A DNA stretch of 64,000 nucleotides, from the NCBI GenBank assembly GCA_026168455.1, contig CM047429.1, positions 54,815,027 through 54,879,026 of the forward strand, read 5' to 3'. The position numbers and the translations under genes are program-made. Shown one piece after another: positions 37,846 through 49,580 of this stretch. The DNA is from Theocolax elegans. Its lineage: Eukaryota > Arthropoda > Insecta > Hymenoptera > Cerocephalidae. The notes beneath the pieces were generated by a model, which did not search any database, was not told the origin of the DNA, and saw only the letters and a list, made by a program, of their open reading frames with translations. How positions within the stretch are numbered: the first letter of the stretch is position 1; the number at the start of each line of letters is the position of its first letter.

Positions 37846-37851
37846 TATAAA
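37846..37851 (+). promoter_or_regulatory. TATA box of the AKH gene
   Basis: TATAAA in GGATATAAAGCTC. Transcription would start about 25-30 bases on, near 37872-37880, in a less AT-rich stretch. A 5' UTR exon probably ends at the GTGAGT donor at about 37959, to be joined to an acceptor shortly before the ATG at 38141. Confidence 0.65.
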
Positions 37852-38140
37852 GCTCTAAGATCGTAGAGTTCGTCCTCGGCAAACGCTTGCAGCCCTTCGT
37901 TTATTAACGATCGACCATCTGTACATTGTGCCACTATTTTTGTTGCACGAGTCAACATGTGAGTTCGTGATAAACCTTTTTTTTTTATTTACACATTTTG
38001 AATACAGCTTTTCTGTGCACTAATTATTCAGAATTATTTTGATTGACTGCTGATGATGATGGAATTTGTATTTTGTGAGTGGAAGTGATTGGTTATAAAA
38101 AGGATATTTATATATTCGTAGGAACTGTAGGAAACTGCGA

Positions 38141-39933
38141 ATGAGCTTGCTGGTGATTGGACTTTGCATGTGCATCGTCTTGATTTCGAGGGTAGACGCT
38201 CAATTGAATTTTTCGACTGGTTGGGGTAAAAGGAGCCAGGGATCGGGAATCGCTGCGAACAACGAAGACCATTCTCATCCATTTAAAGGTTTTCACGATG
38301 CCGATTTGCTATTTCGTTTATATCGACGTATAAGAAAGGTAAATCCATTCTTTTTTTTATTTTATCTTTTACTTTATACAGTGTCATTTTCAAAAGATAA
38401 TTCAATTATGGTTTATCGCAACTGAAGTACAGACAAAATAAGAATATAAATTAGAAAATAATAAGAAACAGTAATATTCAATAATGGAATGAATAATCTC
38501 CTGTAATGGTTCTTATTAATGTGTTTAATACCTGCACTAACCATCGTATGATTTTATATCCATTACTGGAAATAATAGAATAAAATAGAAAACAAGCAAT
38601 CGTTTATATAAAATTTAATGCTTTTTACTCTACAAAAAATATTTAATATATTTTATCATTAAAATAGTATCATTCTGTAAAGACCCGACTTGTAGTCAGT
38701 GTCGTCGCGGAGTTTCGTTGTTCATAGTTATTAATAGAATAGGTATTAAAGGGATGAATTTTTGTTTATTGTCACATTGATTTATTATTTAAAATTAAAA
38801 TTAAGCGTATTATCTACATATAACTAATGGTTGTAGTGTAAATTTATTTATCGAATACACTATTGATTCGCAAAATTTTAACAGGCGTGGCGAACCGTTG
38901 ATTCCTCCTTCTGTTGAAACAAAACAACCGTGGTGAATCGTTGATGTCAAATTTTTATTTAAAAAGCCGTAGTGAACTTTTTCTTTTAGAGACTTGTAAA
39001 TTTGAACAACCGTGGTGAACCGTAACAAAACACTTGTAAATTCTGTGCAATATATATACTTACGCCGGATACCTTCGGCTATCAATTTTAAACTAACGCG
39101 TCGCGCACGAATTTAAATAGACTAAAAGACGATTGATGCGATTACCCCGAGTTTCTAAAGATTTTCAAAAGTGTCACGATTTAGTAATGTATGCCATTAC
39201 CACACTTTTTTACATTATTTATTCGCCTTACTATTTTATTTAAATTTAATCATTATTATGAGACGTTCATTTATTACATTATTGTTTAATTTTATTAAAT
39301 TAATTTTCACTTTCCTTTGAGCTAGTGTAATCGCTTAGTAATTTTGTTGCCATGTACATTTTAACCATAATTTATTTAAAAGAAATTAATGTATTTTATA
39401 TTGATATAATCTCTTCTACATGTAAAGATAAACTTTATAAACATTTTAAATATACTAATAAGAATGTTTTTATTTCTCAATTTTCCAAAGATAAAATAGT
39501 TTAATAATATTGTAATAGGATGTTTATTTTACATTTATAATCATTAATCTTCTTATCTTGTATATGTATTACGTGCTTCGTTTACGCACTTTATTAAAAT
39601 GAAGAACACTTTAGAAATTTTCGCATTACTGTGGGAGACTGTAATAATTTTTAATTAAAAAAATATTATTATTATAGACGTATTTGATAAGAAGCAATAA
39701 AATATATACTTAATGTAGTTGACGCAATAAAAGTTTATTTTAAAAAACATTAGTATAATTGTTAATATAAATACATGTAATATATTAATAATTTAATCCG
39801 ATTACTTATTATAAACAATAGAAAAATTCATTAATACAAATATATTTATTTATAATATTTCAATAAGCAAACCGTGAATGTTATTTTCTGTTTTTAGATA
39901 GAGGCGCAGCGACTCGCAACTTCTCAAATGTAA
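38141..39933 (+). CDS. AKH: Adipokinetic hormone precursor
   Basis: Neuropeptide hormone of the corpora cardiaca that mobilises fat and sugar through a GnRH-related receptor. Two coding exons, 38141-38338 and 39898-39933, give 77 residues. Residues 1-20 are a signal peptide ending RVDA; residues 21-28 are QLNFSTGW, followed by GKR, the amidation and dibasic cleavage site. The mature peptide would be pyroGlu-LNFSTGW-amide, identical to the known Schgr-AKH-II. The remaining 46 residues form the AKH-associated peptide (ending IEAQRLATSQM), which has no cysteine, unlike several characterised insect precursors that dimerise. A non-coding 5' exon is likely. AATAAA signals follow at about 40025. Confidence 0.95.
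38339..39897 (+). other. AKH intron
   Basis: 1.56-kb AT-rich intron with GTAAAT donor and TTTTTAG acceptor. It contains a small degenerate tandem repeat at 38883-39045; otherwise nothing is recognised. Confidence 0.8.
38883..39045 (+). repeat. Degenerate tandem repeat, about 41-bp unit, four copies
   Basis: Core CCGTGGTGAACCGTTGAT-like words occur at about 38885, 38927, 38967 and 39009, spaced 40-43 bases, with AT-rich linkers. The minus-strand open frame over it is a shadow. Confidence 0.6.
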
Positions 39934-40538
39934 ATGGATGTAGAAAAGCGATATATGTTTATATATACTCTTAATCTTTTATATTTGTTTTATTTAATTA
40001 AGATTTGTTTGTAAAAATTCAATTTTAATAAAATAAATGTTTCAATTCTAATAAATATTAAGTTTTATATTATTTCAATACATATCATTTATTACTTATA
40101 TACATGTATATACCTAGCATATTATAGTCACATAATATTGTAGAATAAGTCAAAAATATTCATTATAATTTTATAATTTCTTTGATTATCCAATACATTC
40201 AACTGTTTAATGCTAAGTAATACTAGTTTTATTAAATTATTTTAATATTGTTAATAAATAAATGATACGCTTCCTCGATATATTATATGGGTTTTATACA
40301 ATAAATTATAAATAAATACATGCTCATGTTACTGTTACGGGAAAATAAATACCGTTTTACAATTTATAAATTGAATAATTAATTTTCAAAATTAAAATTG
40401 TTTAATAATACCTATACTATACACTTACATAAAAATGTTTGCGAATTGCGTTATACCTACAAACGACACCTAGGCCTAAAGGAAAGAACTATCAGTCACA
40501 TTACCAATGAATGACCTTCAGGTCGTTATATGTGTGTA

Positions 40539-40578
<40 letters not shown>

Positions 40579-41528
40579 AACACATCTCATTCTAATTACT
40601 CGAACGTTTAGCCTACCATGAGATGTATCGCATGAGATTTGCCCACGTCAATATGTGTAGTTCTAAATATGTGTATATTATATATATTATAATTACTAAA
40701 CTATCTGTATTTCATTATTTTCATTCATGTATACAATCCACAATATATAAATGAAAATATCAGTTTTAAAGAAACTGAAATTTTTCTAAACCTATGTTTT
40801 ATAATATATATTTTTTGCACAATTTATAAAAATGTATGAAATGTTACAAACTGTTATCAATTTGTATACAAATTTGTATGACCAATTGTTTAGTAATAAA
40901 TTTATTAATGAACGTTATAGAAAGATTTTGTAAATATTTTTAATGCAGTGATTAGCCAATTTCAAGCGCGCGCGCATTTACTGCGCATATTTTGCTGTGG
41001 AGTGTGGACAAACACCGCATGTGTGATACGTAACTTACCCCCAAAGGCTATATGTCCGCGAGCACTGAGTATAGGCTGAACCGCTAAAATACTATCCAAT
41101 TTTTGGCACAAGTATAAAATTTCACACGCGTGTTTGTCGCATTAATATTTTGATTTTTATTTGTTAAATATTATCAACTGAACAAGTTACACGCATAAAA
41201 GTTAGGCACAACATTTAACGTACAATTATTTTATTTTTAGAAATTCAGCATGTTCTGTCAATTCCTATAATAGTGATTGAATAATAGGTTATTGAGAACA
41301 TAACCTCGTAAACTAATTTTTTTTTAAAATATTATTTATTTTAAGAAACAAATTTAATTTGACCGTACTTTAGTAAATAGTTTACATAAAACCGTATATA
41401 TTTTTTCAAATATTCTTATAATTTTTTGTAAATACTAATATATTGATACTGATGTATTTATAATCAATGTTAAGTCATGCATTTTGCGTGTGATTGATAG
41501 TGAATAAATAGAATTATTAGATTCAAAA
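39934..41528. other. Intergenic DNA between AKH and STARD7
   Basis: AT-rich. A (GT)n-(TA)n-(CA)n compound microsatellite lies at 40531-40585. Several AATAAA words after the AKH stop may serve for polyadenylation. The promoter of the STARD7-like gene should lie in the last few hundred bases, but no core element is clear. Confidence 0.6.
40531..40585 (+). repeat. Compound (GT)n(TA)n(CA)n microsatellite
   Basis: GT-rich start, about 12 TA units, then CA units; self-complementary, so it can fold into a hairpin or cruciform. Confidence 0.85.
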
Positions 41529-43399
41529 ATGTATTCACGTTGTCTGCCAGGAATTTTATTGAGACGTTATCAAACAAATTTTATTTGCGAAACCATTAGA
41601 AATGCTCAAACAAATCCCCAACATCGTGTTAAGTTGTATGGCAAATTCAAATGGCGAGGAAGTAAAATGAGTATGTGGCTACGAGAACATAGTATACAAG
41701 TCATTAAAAATTGTTTGAGACAATTTGAATTTATCGCTGCACAAAGGATTCGTAGGAGTGTACAATTTTTTCATTTATACACTAGATTGTGGGATGAAAT
41801 AGCTTTAAGAGAATTTATAAGATGTTTGAGACGTAAAGTTACTAGAAATACTAAAGACTTTTTCTATGGTGCTGTTGGTGTGGCAGCTTTTAATTGGGAA
41901 CAAGAAAGAATACCAAATAAAGAAATGTATAGGTAAATCATTATTAGTTAATTTATTAAATATAACCAAGTATTAATTTGATTTTCAGTTGTAATATTAT
42001 TTTTAAATTATTTAAGTTACAGGCACGAAATAGAAGGTATTCATACTTTACAAAGATTGACACTCATATGTCCTGTGTGTCATTTACGATTAATTGTAGA
42101 TACAGTTCTACCAGGAATTAGTTATTGTCAGTGTCAAAAAATAAAATATGCTTATAATCATAAACCAGAAGAGGGTAAGTAGATTATGCTTTTAATAAAA
42201 ATAAAATTTATTGTTTAAGTAATTAGTTACTTGAATTTAAAAATATAAATCAGACATAGATTGGGAACCACTTATTGAGCGTAAAGACATGTTAGTTTGG
42301 AGAAGAGAAGAAGAAAATGCAGGAGGACTATATGCTTATAAAGTTTATGGGTCTTTCGATGATGTAACTGCTGAAGATTTTTTACAAGTTCAAATAGACA
42401 TAAATTATCGTAAGGAATGGGATGCAACTGTTAAGCAGTTAGAATTATTAGATTCAGATCCTTCACTTAGAAAATCTCCAGAATCTGGAAGTGATATAAT
42501 ATATTGGGAAATGGCTTGGCCTGTTAGTTTTAAACACTATACTATATAGTTTATATAAGAAACTAATTCTAATTCAATTGCAATTCTGGTTACAGAGGAT
42601 GTTTGCAAATAGGGATTACATATATCAGAGAAGGTGGCTTTATGATAAAGAAAGAGGAATCATTATTATTGTTAGTAAAGGTACAGATCATCCAAATGCA
42701 CCTCATAGACCAGATACACATAGGTATTTATTTTTTAAAGGACTAATAAATTTTAATACTATTCTTATTCATGAAATATTTTTAGAATAAAAACTTATTG
42801 GTCATTTATGGTTATAAAACCATACAAAAATTATCATGAGCAAGGTATTGAATTTAGTTTGACTTATTTCGAAGATCCTGGAGTAAGTGTTCCGTCAGCA
42901 TTTAGCTCTTGGGTAGCTATGTCAGGTATAGTATAATAATAAATATATTATTCTAACTTTACTGCATAATTAAAAACATAAAATATTTAAGAATGAATTA
43001 TATATATTTGAAGGATTACCAGATTATTTGACTCAAATGAGGCAAGCTGGCAGAGATTATAAGAATTACAAGGCATCCCAAGAATCTATACAAATAAAAT
43101 CCTATGTAGTAGATAGTAATCAAGATATTAAGGAAATTACTTCGGATGCAAGTGATAAAGAAAAGAATATAGTAAATGATCTGACTAAGCGAATTGAACC
43201 CTCAATTGAAACAGATGATAATAATGAATCAAATAAGAATGAAACAAAAACAAAAAAATCATTAAAACCGACATCAAAAAATGGTAATAAGACCAAAGAT
43301 AAAAGTGACCAACAAAATGAAGATGGTGATGAACCAGATACAAAAGATGAAGAACGTGGATACTTTGACTATTTCCTTTTAGCTAAATTGTTTGCATAG
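41529..43399 (+). CDS. Stard7: StAR-related lipid transfer protein 7, mitochondrial
   Basis: Carries phosphatidylcholine to mitochondria in characterised homologues. Exons: 41529-41932, 42023-42174, 42254-42522, 42596-42723, 42786-42925, 43014-43399; phases agree and the product is 492 residues. The N-terminus (MYSRCLPGILLRRYQ) is Arg-rich and amphipathic, a likely mitochondrial presequence. A short hydrophobic piece FFYGAVGVAAFNWEQERI matches the segment before the coiled region of STARD7. The START domain runs from about residue 195 to 375 (YAYKVYGSFDDVTAEDFLQV, RKEWDATV, NRDYIYQRRW). Residues 136-185, exon 2, add a Cys-rich piece. The C-terminus is a charged, Lys/Glu/Asn-rich tail. Genes on both sides are unrelated; PrimPol converges on it. 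Confidence 0.88.
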
Positions 43400-43734
43400 A
43401 CAAAATTTAAACATAGGTAAAAGTTAAAAAATAACCATATAAAACTGCTACGGTTATATGCAGATTTTTATTTATAGCAGACTTAAAACTGAGGACATTA
43501 ATTTTACGCATGAATGAAGAATTTGAAAAATATTGATACCCTGTGATATTAACTGTGTACAGAAAAAATTTGATTTTACAAGATAAAAATGTATTTTATG
43601 TAAATAATGTACTTTATGATCTTTCACATATGCATACTGAAAATACTGTTGCATCATCAGACTGATAGCATTTTTAATCTTTTTAATGTTTTGTCTAATG
43701 TATTTCAAATTCTATTAACTTGAAAATTATTATT

Positions 43735-43758
43735 GGGCCACTTGACGTGAAATGTCCC
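43735..43758. mobile_element. Solo terminus of the 9046-10406 element family
   Basis: GGGCCACTTGACGTGAAATG and the following TCCC match the complement of the foldback element's left end. Upstream similarity is weak, so this is a remnant. Confidence 0.5.
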
Positions 43759-43800
43759 ATAGATATATACATATATATTTGTTGTAAATTAAAAAAATGA

Positions 43801-43813
43801 TTTATTTAATAAA
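43801..43813. terminator. Possible bidirectional polyadenylation signal
   Basis: TTTATTTAATAAA carries AATAAA on the plus strand (43808-43813) for STARD7, 409 bases after its stop, and AATAAA on the minus strand (43806-43801) for PrimPol, about 330 bases after its stop. Function is inferred from position only. Confidence 0.45.
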
Positions 43814-44132
43814 AAATTGTAATAATGTACATATTTATATACATATGTATATATTTTAAATAGTTGTATTTACATAAAATATAATTAAATATTATTTTAA
43901 TAACAATTGCTGTCTTGTAATATAAAATGAGTTGCTTTAATGAAAAATTCATCCAAATCAAATAAATATATACACATTTTAATATACATTGCAAATTCTA
44001 ATAGTATATTTGTTAGATTCATTCTGAGTAATTTTAAATAATTTATAGTTAAACTAGCTGTATTTACAAACTTAGAACTATCATGAAATAGATAAATGTA
44101 TATTATTATGTATTATATTTATATTAGTATAA

Positions 44133-46681
44133 TTATATATCCATAGAAGATAGTAGAGAGTCAGTTTCATCAGTAAAATAAAAAGTTACGTTATACGGTA
44201 ATTTCTTAGGAGCAGAAACAAATCCAGAACAGTCTTCATCATGGCATTTTTGATACATAATTTTATTAATGAGATCCACTACAAAGTATATGTTATTACT
44301 TTTATGGTATCGACCTATGTTTTCACAATGTCTGAAAAACAATATGTCTTTATTAATTGAAATGAAATTTTTTAAGGCTTTTAAACATAACAAAGTCAAT
44401 TACAAACCTATTGCCTAAAATTTCGTAGACTATTAATTGTCTGTTTTCTATATATTTAGTATCCCTAATTTTTCCTGGATTCACCAAATTACTTATATAT
44501 TGATCCAGCATTGGATATGGCGATTTTGGATACTGTTTTGCAATAAGAGATTGCGTTAATCGTTTTTCTGCATTTTGAGAATAGCATTTTATTTCTGAGG
44601 TTTTATTTTCATCAAAACTTAAAAGATTCATTTTATTTTTTCTTGGTAAATATGAAATTAAAGACTTAACAAAAATGTCTAATTCCTTATTTTTTAATTG
44701 TTTACTCCAAACATATTCGCAGTCTGAAGCAAGAAGAAGAGGAGAATTTTTTCCCCATTTTGTTGCTTTATAAATTCTGAAATGTCTATTTTTAGTATAG
44801 ACATTGAGATCAATAAATAATTTCTTTCCTTTATTAGTATCAACTAACAATTCTTGTAGATGTTCTTTATTAAATTTACTTAAAATATCATGTTCCATAC
44901 TATCATTTGATATTAAGTTAATTATATCTGTACAAATCATTCTGACTAAATATCCTACGTGAGAATTATTTTCAAATGCTACATTTTCAGTACTGAAAAT
45001 TAAATGCTTACTAAACTTTCCTGGACGGGATGAATCCAAATTAATAACCATATTTCTCTTACAACAAAAATTCCAATATTTTTTTATATATTCACATGTT
45101 ATATCTATTACAGTTCGTGTCATCTGTATTCCATCTTTTCCTTTATTTAAATCTGTTTCATATTCAAGATCATAATATAAAAAACAAGGTGAATATTCTG
45201 GAATTACCTGCAGAAAAGTTTCTTATAATATATTTGAAATTGTTTGTATAATTATCTTAAGGGGGTCCCATACTCAATTTTTGTGCATTAATTAATAAAA
45301 AAATGAAACGTATGTGCAGAAACAAGTGTTTCACATTAAAGGGATATCGGACTCAGAAAATGGTCATTTTTAATATTTTTTTTAAAAACAAAAAATAAAT
45401 TTATGAAAAAATCCCAAACGCCATGCCCTTAGGCACATTTTAAACACTATACTCAAATTTTTTCAGATTTTTAAATCTATAATTTAATTCTGATTTTTGT
45501 GTTGAAAATTCATGTCTTTTTAGACCAATAATTACAGACTAAAAGTTATTTATTCAATTATTATTATCAAATTTAATACTTTTAAAAAAAATCAAAACGT
45601 CATGCCCTCGCCTTTGTTTTAAACTATACCGAATATGAATTTTTTCAGATTTTGAATTCAATATTTTCAACATGATTCTTATGTTGAAAGGCGTAGATCA
45701 CTGTAATTTGGGTCCGACATCCCATGAAACTATTATACCAAAAATGTGAAGTTTGTGCAATAATATTTTAGTTTCAAATTCAATACACAGTTAAATTATT
45801 GATAAACAATGGCACCTTTCTCTTATTTTTACACATGCAGTTTTATTTACAGACTTATATTACCAATTATTAAATTTGTGAGTAAGGCAGAGAAGAAAAG
45901 TATTGACTATGGTACTCCATTCATATAAAAATAACAATGATTGAAAAGAAATTCTAATAATTTTAGTAAATTTTATTTTTACTTTAAAAAAAATATTAAA
46001 ATTGTAAGAAAAAGAAGCAATTAAAAATACCTCATAAAAGACACTTTTATGCAAAGGAGCTTGCTCACACTCTCTCCAAAAATCTTCAGGATATGTAACA
46101 ATGAATCGTCTCCTTTCATTTTCATCTTGGAAAACAAAGCAACACAGTATGTCACCATCTTCACTATTTTCAATAGCATCAATAAGAGCTTCATTTTGTT
46201 TCCAGAATTCTTTTTTATACAGATCTGGTTGAAATAAAGATCTGGGCCTATCGTCAGGATCAATTGGTCGTTTTCTATTATCCTGTTCAATTTTCTTTTG
46301 AAGATCTTTAAAAAATCCATCTAAGGAATGTCCGTAAAATTTTGCAGATACAATTGGAATATCCATGTGCCTATAAATGCAATAGTAAATAAAAAATGAG
46401 GAAACTTTATTAATTATTATTATTTAAAGATTTATTAATATATTTTTGACATCTTGTTTTTATATAAATAAACAGTTAAATATATTATAAAATAAATAAA
46501 TATTTATTTATTTTCGACCATCACACAATGCTACAATATAAATATTCTTCAAAATACTCAAATGATTTTACTTTAAGTTTAAACTTAGAAATTATTTAGT
46601 TTAACATAAAAAATTGTACAGATTTCTATTATCATAAATACATTGTACATTAAAGACTTACGTTCTACAATGAACATCCAT
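44133..46681 (-). CDS. PrimPol: PrimPol, DNA-directed primase/polymerase
   Basis: Archaeo-eukaryotic primase that reprimes stalled replication forks in nucleus and mitochondria. Minus-strand exons: 46681-46662, 46370-46031, 45207-44408, 44331-44133; 452 residues. Exon 1 has only 20 bases (MDVHCR plus two bases) and joins in frame ahead of a second ATG at 46366. Catalytic residues are present: D133 and E135 in YYDLEYE, H188 in SKHLIF, D253 in LFIDLNVY. The zinc knuckle C389, H396, C416, C421 has the same spacing as the human protein. The product ends 31 residues after the last zinc ligand; the acidic C-terminal RPA-binding part of vertebrate PrimPol is not visible. A 385-bp MITE sits in intron 2. 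Confidence 0.93.
45340..45724. mobile_element. MITE, GGATGT family, copy in PrimPol intron 2
   Basis: Ends AGGGATATCGGACTCAGAA and TTGGGTCCGACATCCCA, flanked by TTAA (45336-45339) and TGAA (45725-45728). Non-coding, 385 bp. Closely similar to the copy at 47459-47802 in the same orientation. Confidence 0.8.
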
Positions 46682-47458
46682 TTTGTAAACCATTTATTAG
46701 TAATACAAATGCTAGTTTAAAAAATAATAATATTCTTTACAGCATTTGTTAAAATTTATACTTAAATGAAGTCATCTAAAACAAAAAATTATTTTTAAAC
46801 TATATAACAAGATTTAATTGATCATAATATATTATATAAAACACTGTAAACATTACATGACACATGATATCATACTTAATTTCTGATATTATAATATAGT
46901 TAATAATAATTAATAATTTTATGTATAAAAAGCAGATAACCTAATAAAGTGAACAAGTGCAAAATTCATATTTTTGGGGAAATATGATTATTATTTTTGT
47001 GTGTATACTTAGGTGTAATTGAAATTGAGTATGATACGGTGTCTTCAATTAAAAGTAAAAATTAAAGAGAATAACTTAAAAATTTGAAAACAACTTGATG
47101 ATGTATAAGTACCCAAAAAATGCAAACAACCCATGGTCTCCCGCGCACAAACTTGTTCGTACAAGCATAACAAATAACATGACTGGTTATCTCAACGGCT
47201 TTTCCATTTTAATCTTTTATCTTTATATTATCTTTAAAAGATTATTAATTGAAAATTGAGTTATAAACGCACACACTCTCATCTTATAATGCATTACGAT
47301 AAGTAGATTTTTTCTCAGACTAGTGCTTTCTCTAAATACTTAACGCAAGTTTCTGCTTACTTCTGTTTTTCTAACCGTTCTGTAAATTCATCTTTTTATA
47401 TTATTGTGCGAAAATTCTAACTTTAGCAATGCACTTTCACCTCCCACGCGATTTCTAA
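46682..47458. other. Upstream region of PrimPol
   Basis: AT-rich; it should hold the PrimPol 5' UTR and promoter. No TATA box at a useful distance and no second gene were recognised. Confidence 0.5.
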
Positions 47459-47802
47459 GGGGATGTCGGACTCAGAAAATGAAGGTAATTTTAATATCTT
47501 TTTATAAACAAAATAATAAATTTTTTTAAAAAATCCTGAACGCTATGACTTTAGGCATGATTTGAAGAGTATACTCAAAATTTTTTAGATATTTAAATCT
47601 GTAATTTAATTCTGACTTTTGCGTTGAAAATTCATGCCTTTTTAGACCAATAATTACCGACCGAAAATTGTTTACTCAATTATTATTAACAAATTTATTT
47701 TTTCTTAAAAAATATGAATTTTTCAGATTTTTAATTCAATATTTTCAACACAATTCTTATGTTGGTAAGTGCAGATCCCTGTAACTTAGATCCGACATCC
47801 CG
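47459..47802. mobile_element. MITE, GGATGT family, third close copy
   Basis: Ends GGGGATGTCGGACTCAGAAA and GATCCGACATCCCG. It is similar along its length to 45340-45724 but lacks about 40 bases. The left flank is CTAA; the right flank does not match, so the end may have been altered. Bases 47803-47940 beyond it are a GC-richer segment of unknown origin. Confidence 0.75.
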
Positions 47803-48074
47803 GGAGAGATGTAACGGGATTGGAAATGTGCCTTCCGCCGTGGATGTTATCCACGTCGGGGACATATGAAGAATCTTCCGGATTGGACGTACCTCACTGG
47901 TTGGGGCGATAGGAAACAATTTTTCAGAAAAAATAAATAGAAATTTTTTCTTTGAAAGAAGTTTAACTTCGTTTCTGTAAGATTTGTAAAGCTTTAGAGT
48001 ACATAAGAAATTTGTACAATTGTTCCTTTAATTTGTAAAATATCAATTTATTGTAAATCATTGTTAGACTATGC

Positions 48075-48690
48075 ATAAATCGATAAAAACAACGCATTAT
48101 TATATTACGATTTACACCCAAGATTAAAGTACAGCGCACATGCGCAATGCACTTCAGGCGTATTGTGAATTGTGATGCATGGATCCCCAAGCGAAGGGGT
48201 AAAAGCGCACGATTTCAAACCTGGTCTTGGCCTAAGTACTATTTACAAAAACTTTCTATAGTTATAATAAATATAATTTTATGAACGTTACACTAATAAT
48301 TGATAATATTAATTCTGAAAACGAAAACGCAAGTTACAAAATTGATTAAGAAACATACATTGTAATTTAAATTATTGATCATATTTATATTGAAGAAGAT
48401 GGTTACAGGATGAAGATTCTAATTACAGTTTATGTAAAAATACCCCAAAAATATAAAAGCTATACACAACAAAAGTATTTATAACACCAACCATTGAAAT
48501 ATTAATTTTATTATTTAATTCTATTTTATTTAAAAAGATTTACAAATTTTACTTAACTTTCTACTATAATATAAAATATAGAAATTTGTTTAAATTTCTA
48601 GTTTTAGATTATCATATTTGATATAAAATGAAGAAGACCAAAGGTACGAGGTAAGCATATCCACTGGTTTTACTTTAGAACAATTATATA

Positions 48691-48731
<41 letters not shown>

Positions 48732-49580
48732 TATATAGGTGGTTTTCTGTGAAATCGAAGATAAAAAAATGAATATTGCTATAACTGTGGGAATATGTTT
48801 TAGAGGTATTCAGTAGTTCTCCTGAATTGAAAGTTATATAGTGTTTTAAATAGTAAGGTTACAATTTTTAATAAATGTGAAAACGGTTTTACATATTTTT
48901 GAAGTAGGTTTGTAAAGTAATACAAAAGAAACCAGTGGTAAGTAATATTTTGCAGACGAAGTTCTTTAGTAAATTTTAATTTCTTCTTTGTTCATCGAAG
49001 AGATGGCACTGCCACAAAATATGGTCAATGTCTTGCTGTTCATAGCCGCATTTACATTTCGGATCGGTGACTAACCCGATTCGAGCAAGCGACCCCGCTA
49101 GATTATAATGTCCAGATCGACATCTGTTTATCGTAACAATGATTTCTCTAGAAATTTTCAGACCTGAAAACCATGGTTTCTTAAGGTCATTATAATAATT
49201 TTGAAAATAAGTTTTACTGTTTTTAGGCTTATTTCAGTTATTATTTTATTTGTGTTTTCCATAGGTTCTTTTTTAAAACTTTCTCGTAGATCTGTAAATG
49301 GAGTTTTAAAGAGTTTTTCAGATTTGTTAGGAGCCATTATTTTAAGTTACAGAGAGTCAAAGTTGAAATGTTAGCACTTTTTGCATTATATGTCCATTTT
49401 CATGAATTTGTAGCTCCCAGGGGATGCATTTTTCATTATAAGCGTAAATATGACTTTTTTGTAAAATTTTCTGAATTTTTCATTAAAAATACTTTTAAAG
49501 TCATAAATGTATGCTGTGACTCTCTTGTAAGCCATTTAAACCTTAAATAGTGAAATCAGCAATTCTGCTCCGGACTCTGA
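48075..49580 (+). repeat. Tandem duplication, copy 1 (1.5 kb)
   Basis: Starts ATAAATCGATAAAAACAACG and ends GCTCCGGACTCTGA. Nearly identical to 49581-51074, which follows immediately. Copy 1 keeps about 100 bases (near 49225-49335) absent from copy 2, and has a longer (AT)n run. It includes a piece of a non-LTR retrotransposon. Confidence 0.93.
48984..49346 (-). pseudogene. Non-LTR retrotransposon ORF2 C-terminus, fragment in copy 1
   Basis: On the minus strand it encodes ...LRESFKKEPMENTNKII, then, after a one-base loss near 49220, the same C-terminal block as copy 2 (NRCRSGHYNLAGSLARIG, CKCGYEQQDIDHILWQC). This is the region after RNase H in I/Jockey-type elements with a CxCG...H...C zinc motif. 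Frameshifted, hence inactive. Confidence 0.75.

Larger units (their letters stand above)
43400..44132. other. Convergent 3' region of STARD7 and PrimPol
   Basis: AT-rich spacer holding the 3' UTRs of both genes, a remnant transposon end (43735-43758) and a shared polyadenylation-like motif (43801-43813). No gene is seen. Confidence 0.7.

Noticed and set aside
43028..43399. Separate small gene with a charged tail
   Set aside because: It is the last exon of the STARD7-like gene, joined in phase to the START domain.
48690..48738. CRISPR-like regular repeat
   Set aside because: A simple (AT)n microsatellite in a eukaryotic genome; no repeat-spacer structure.
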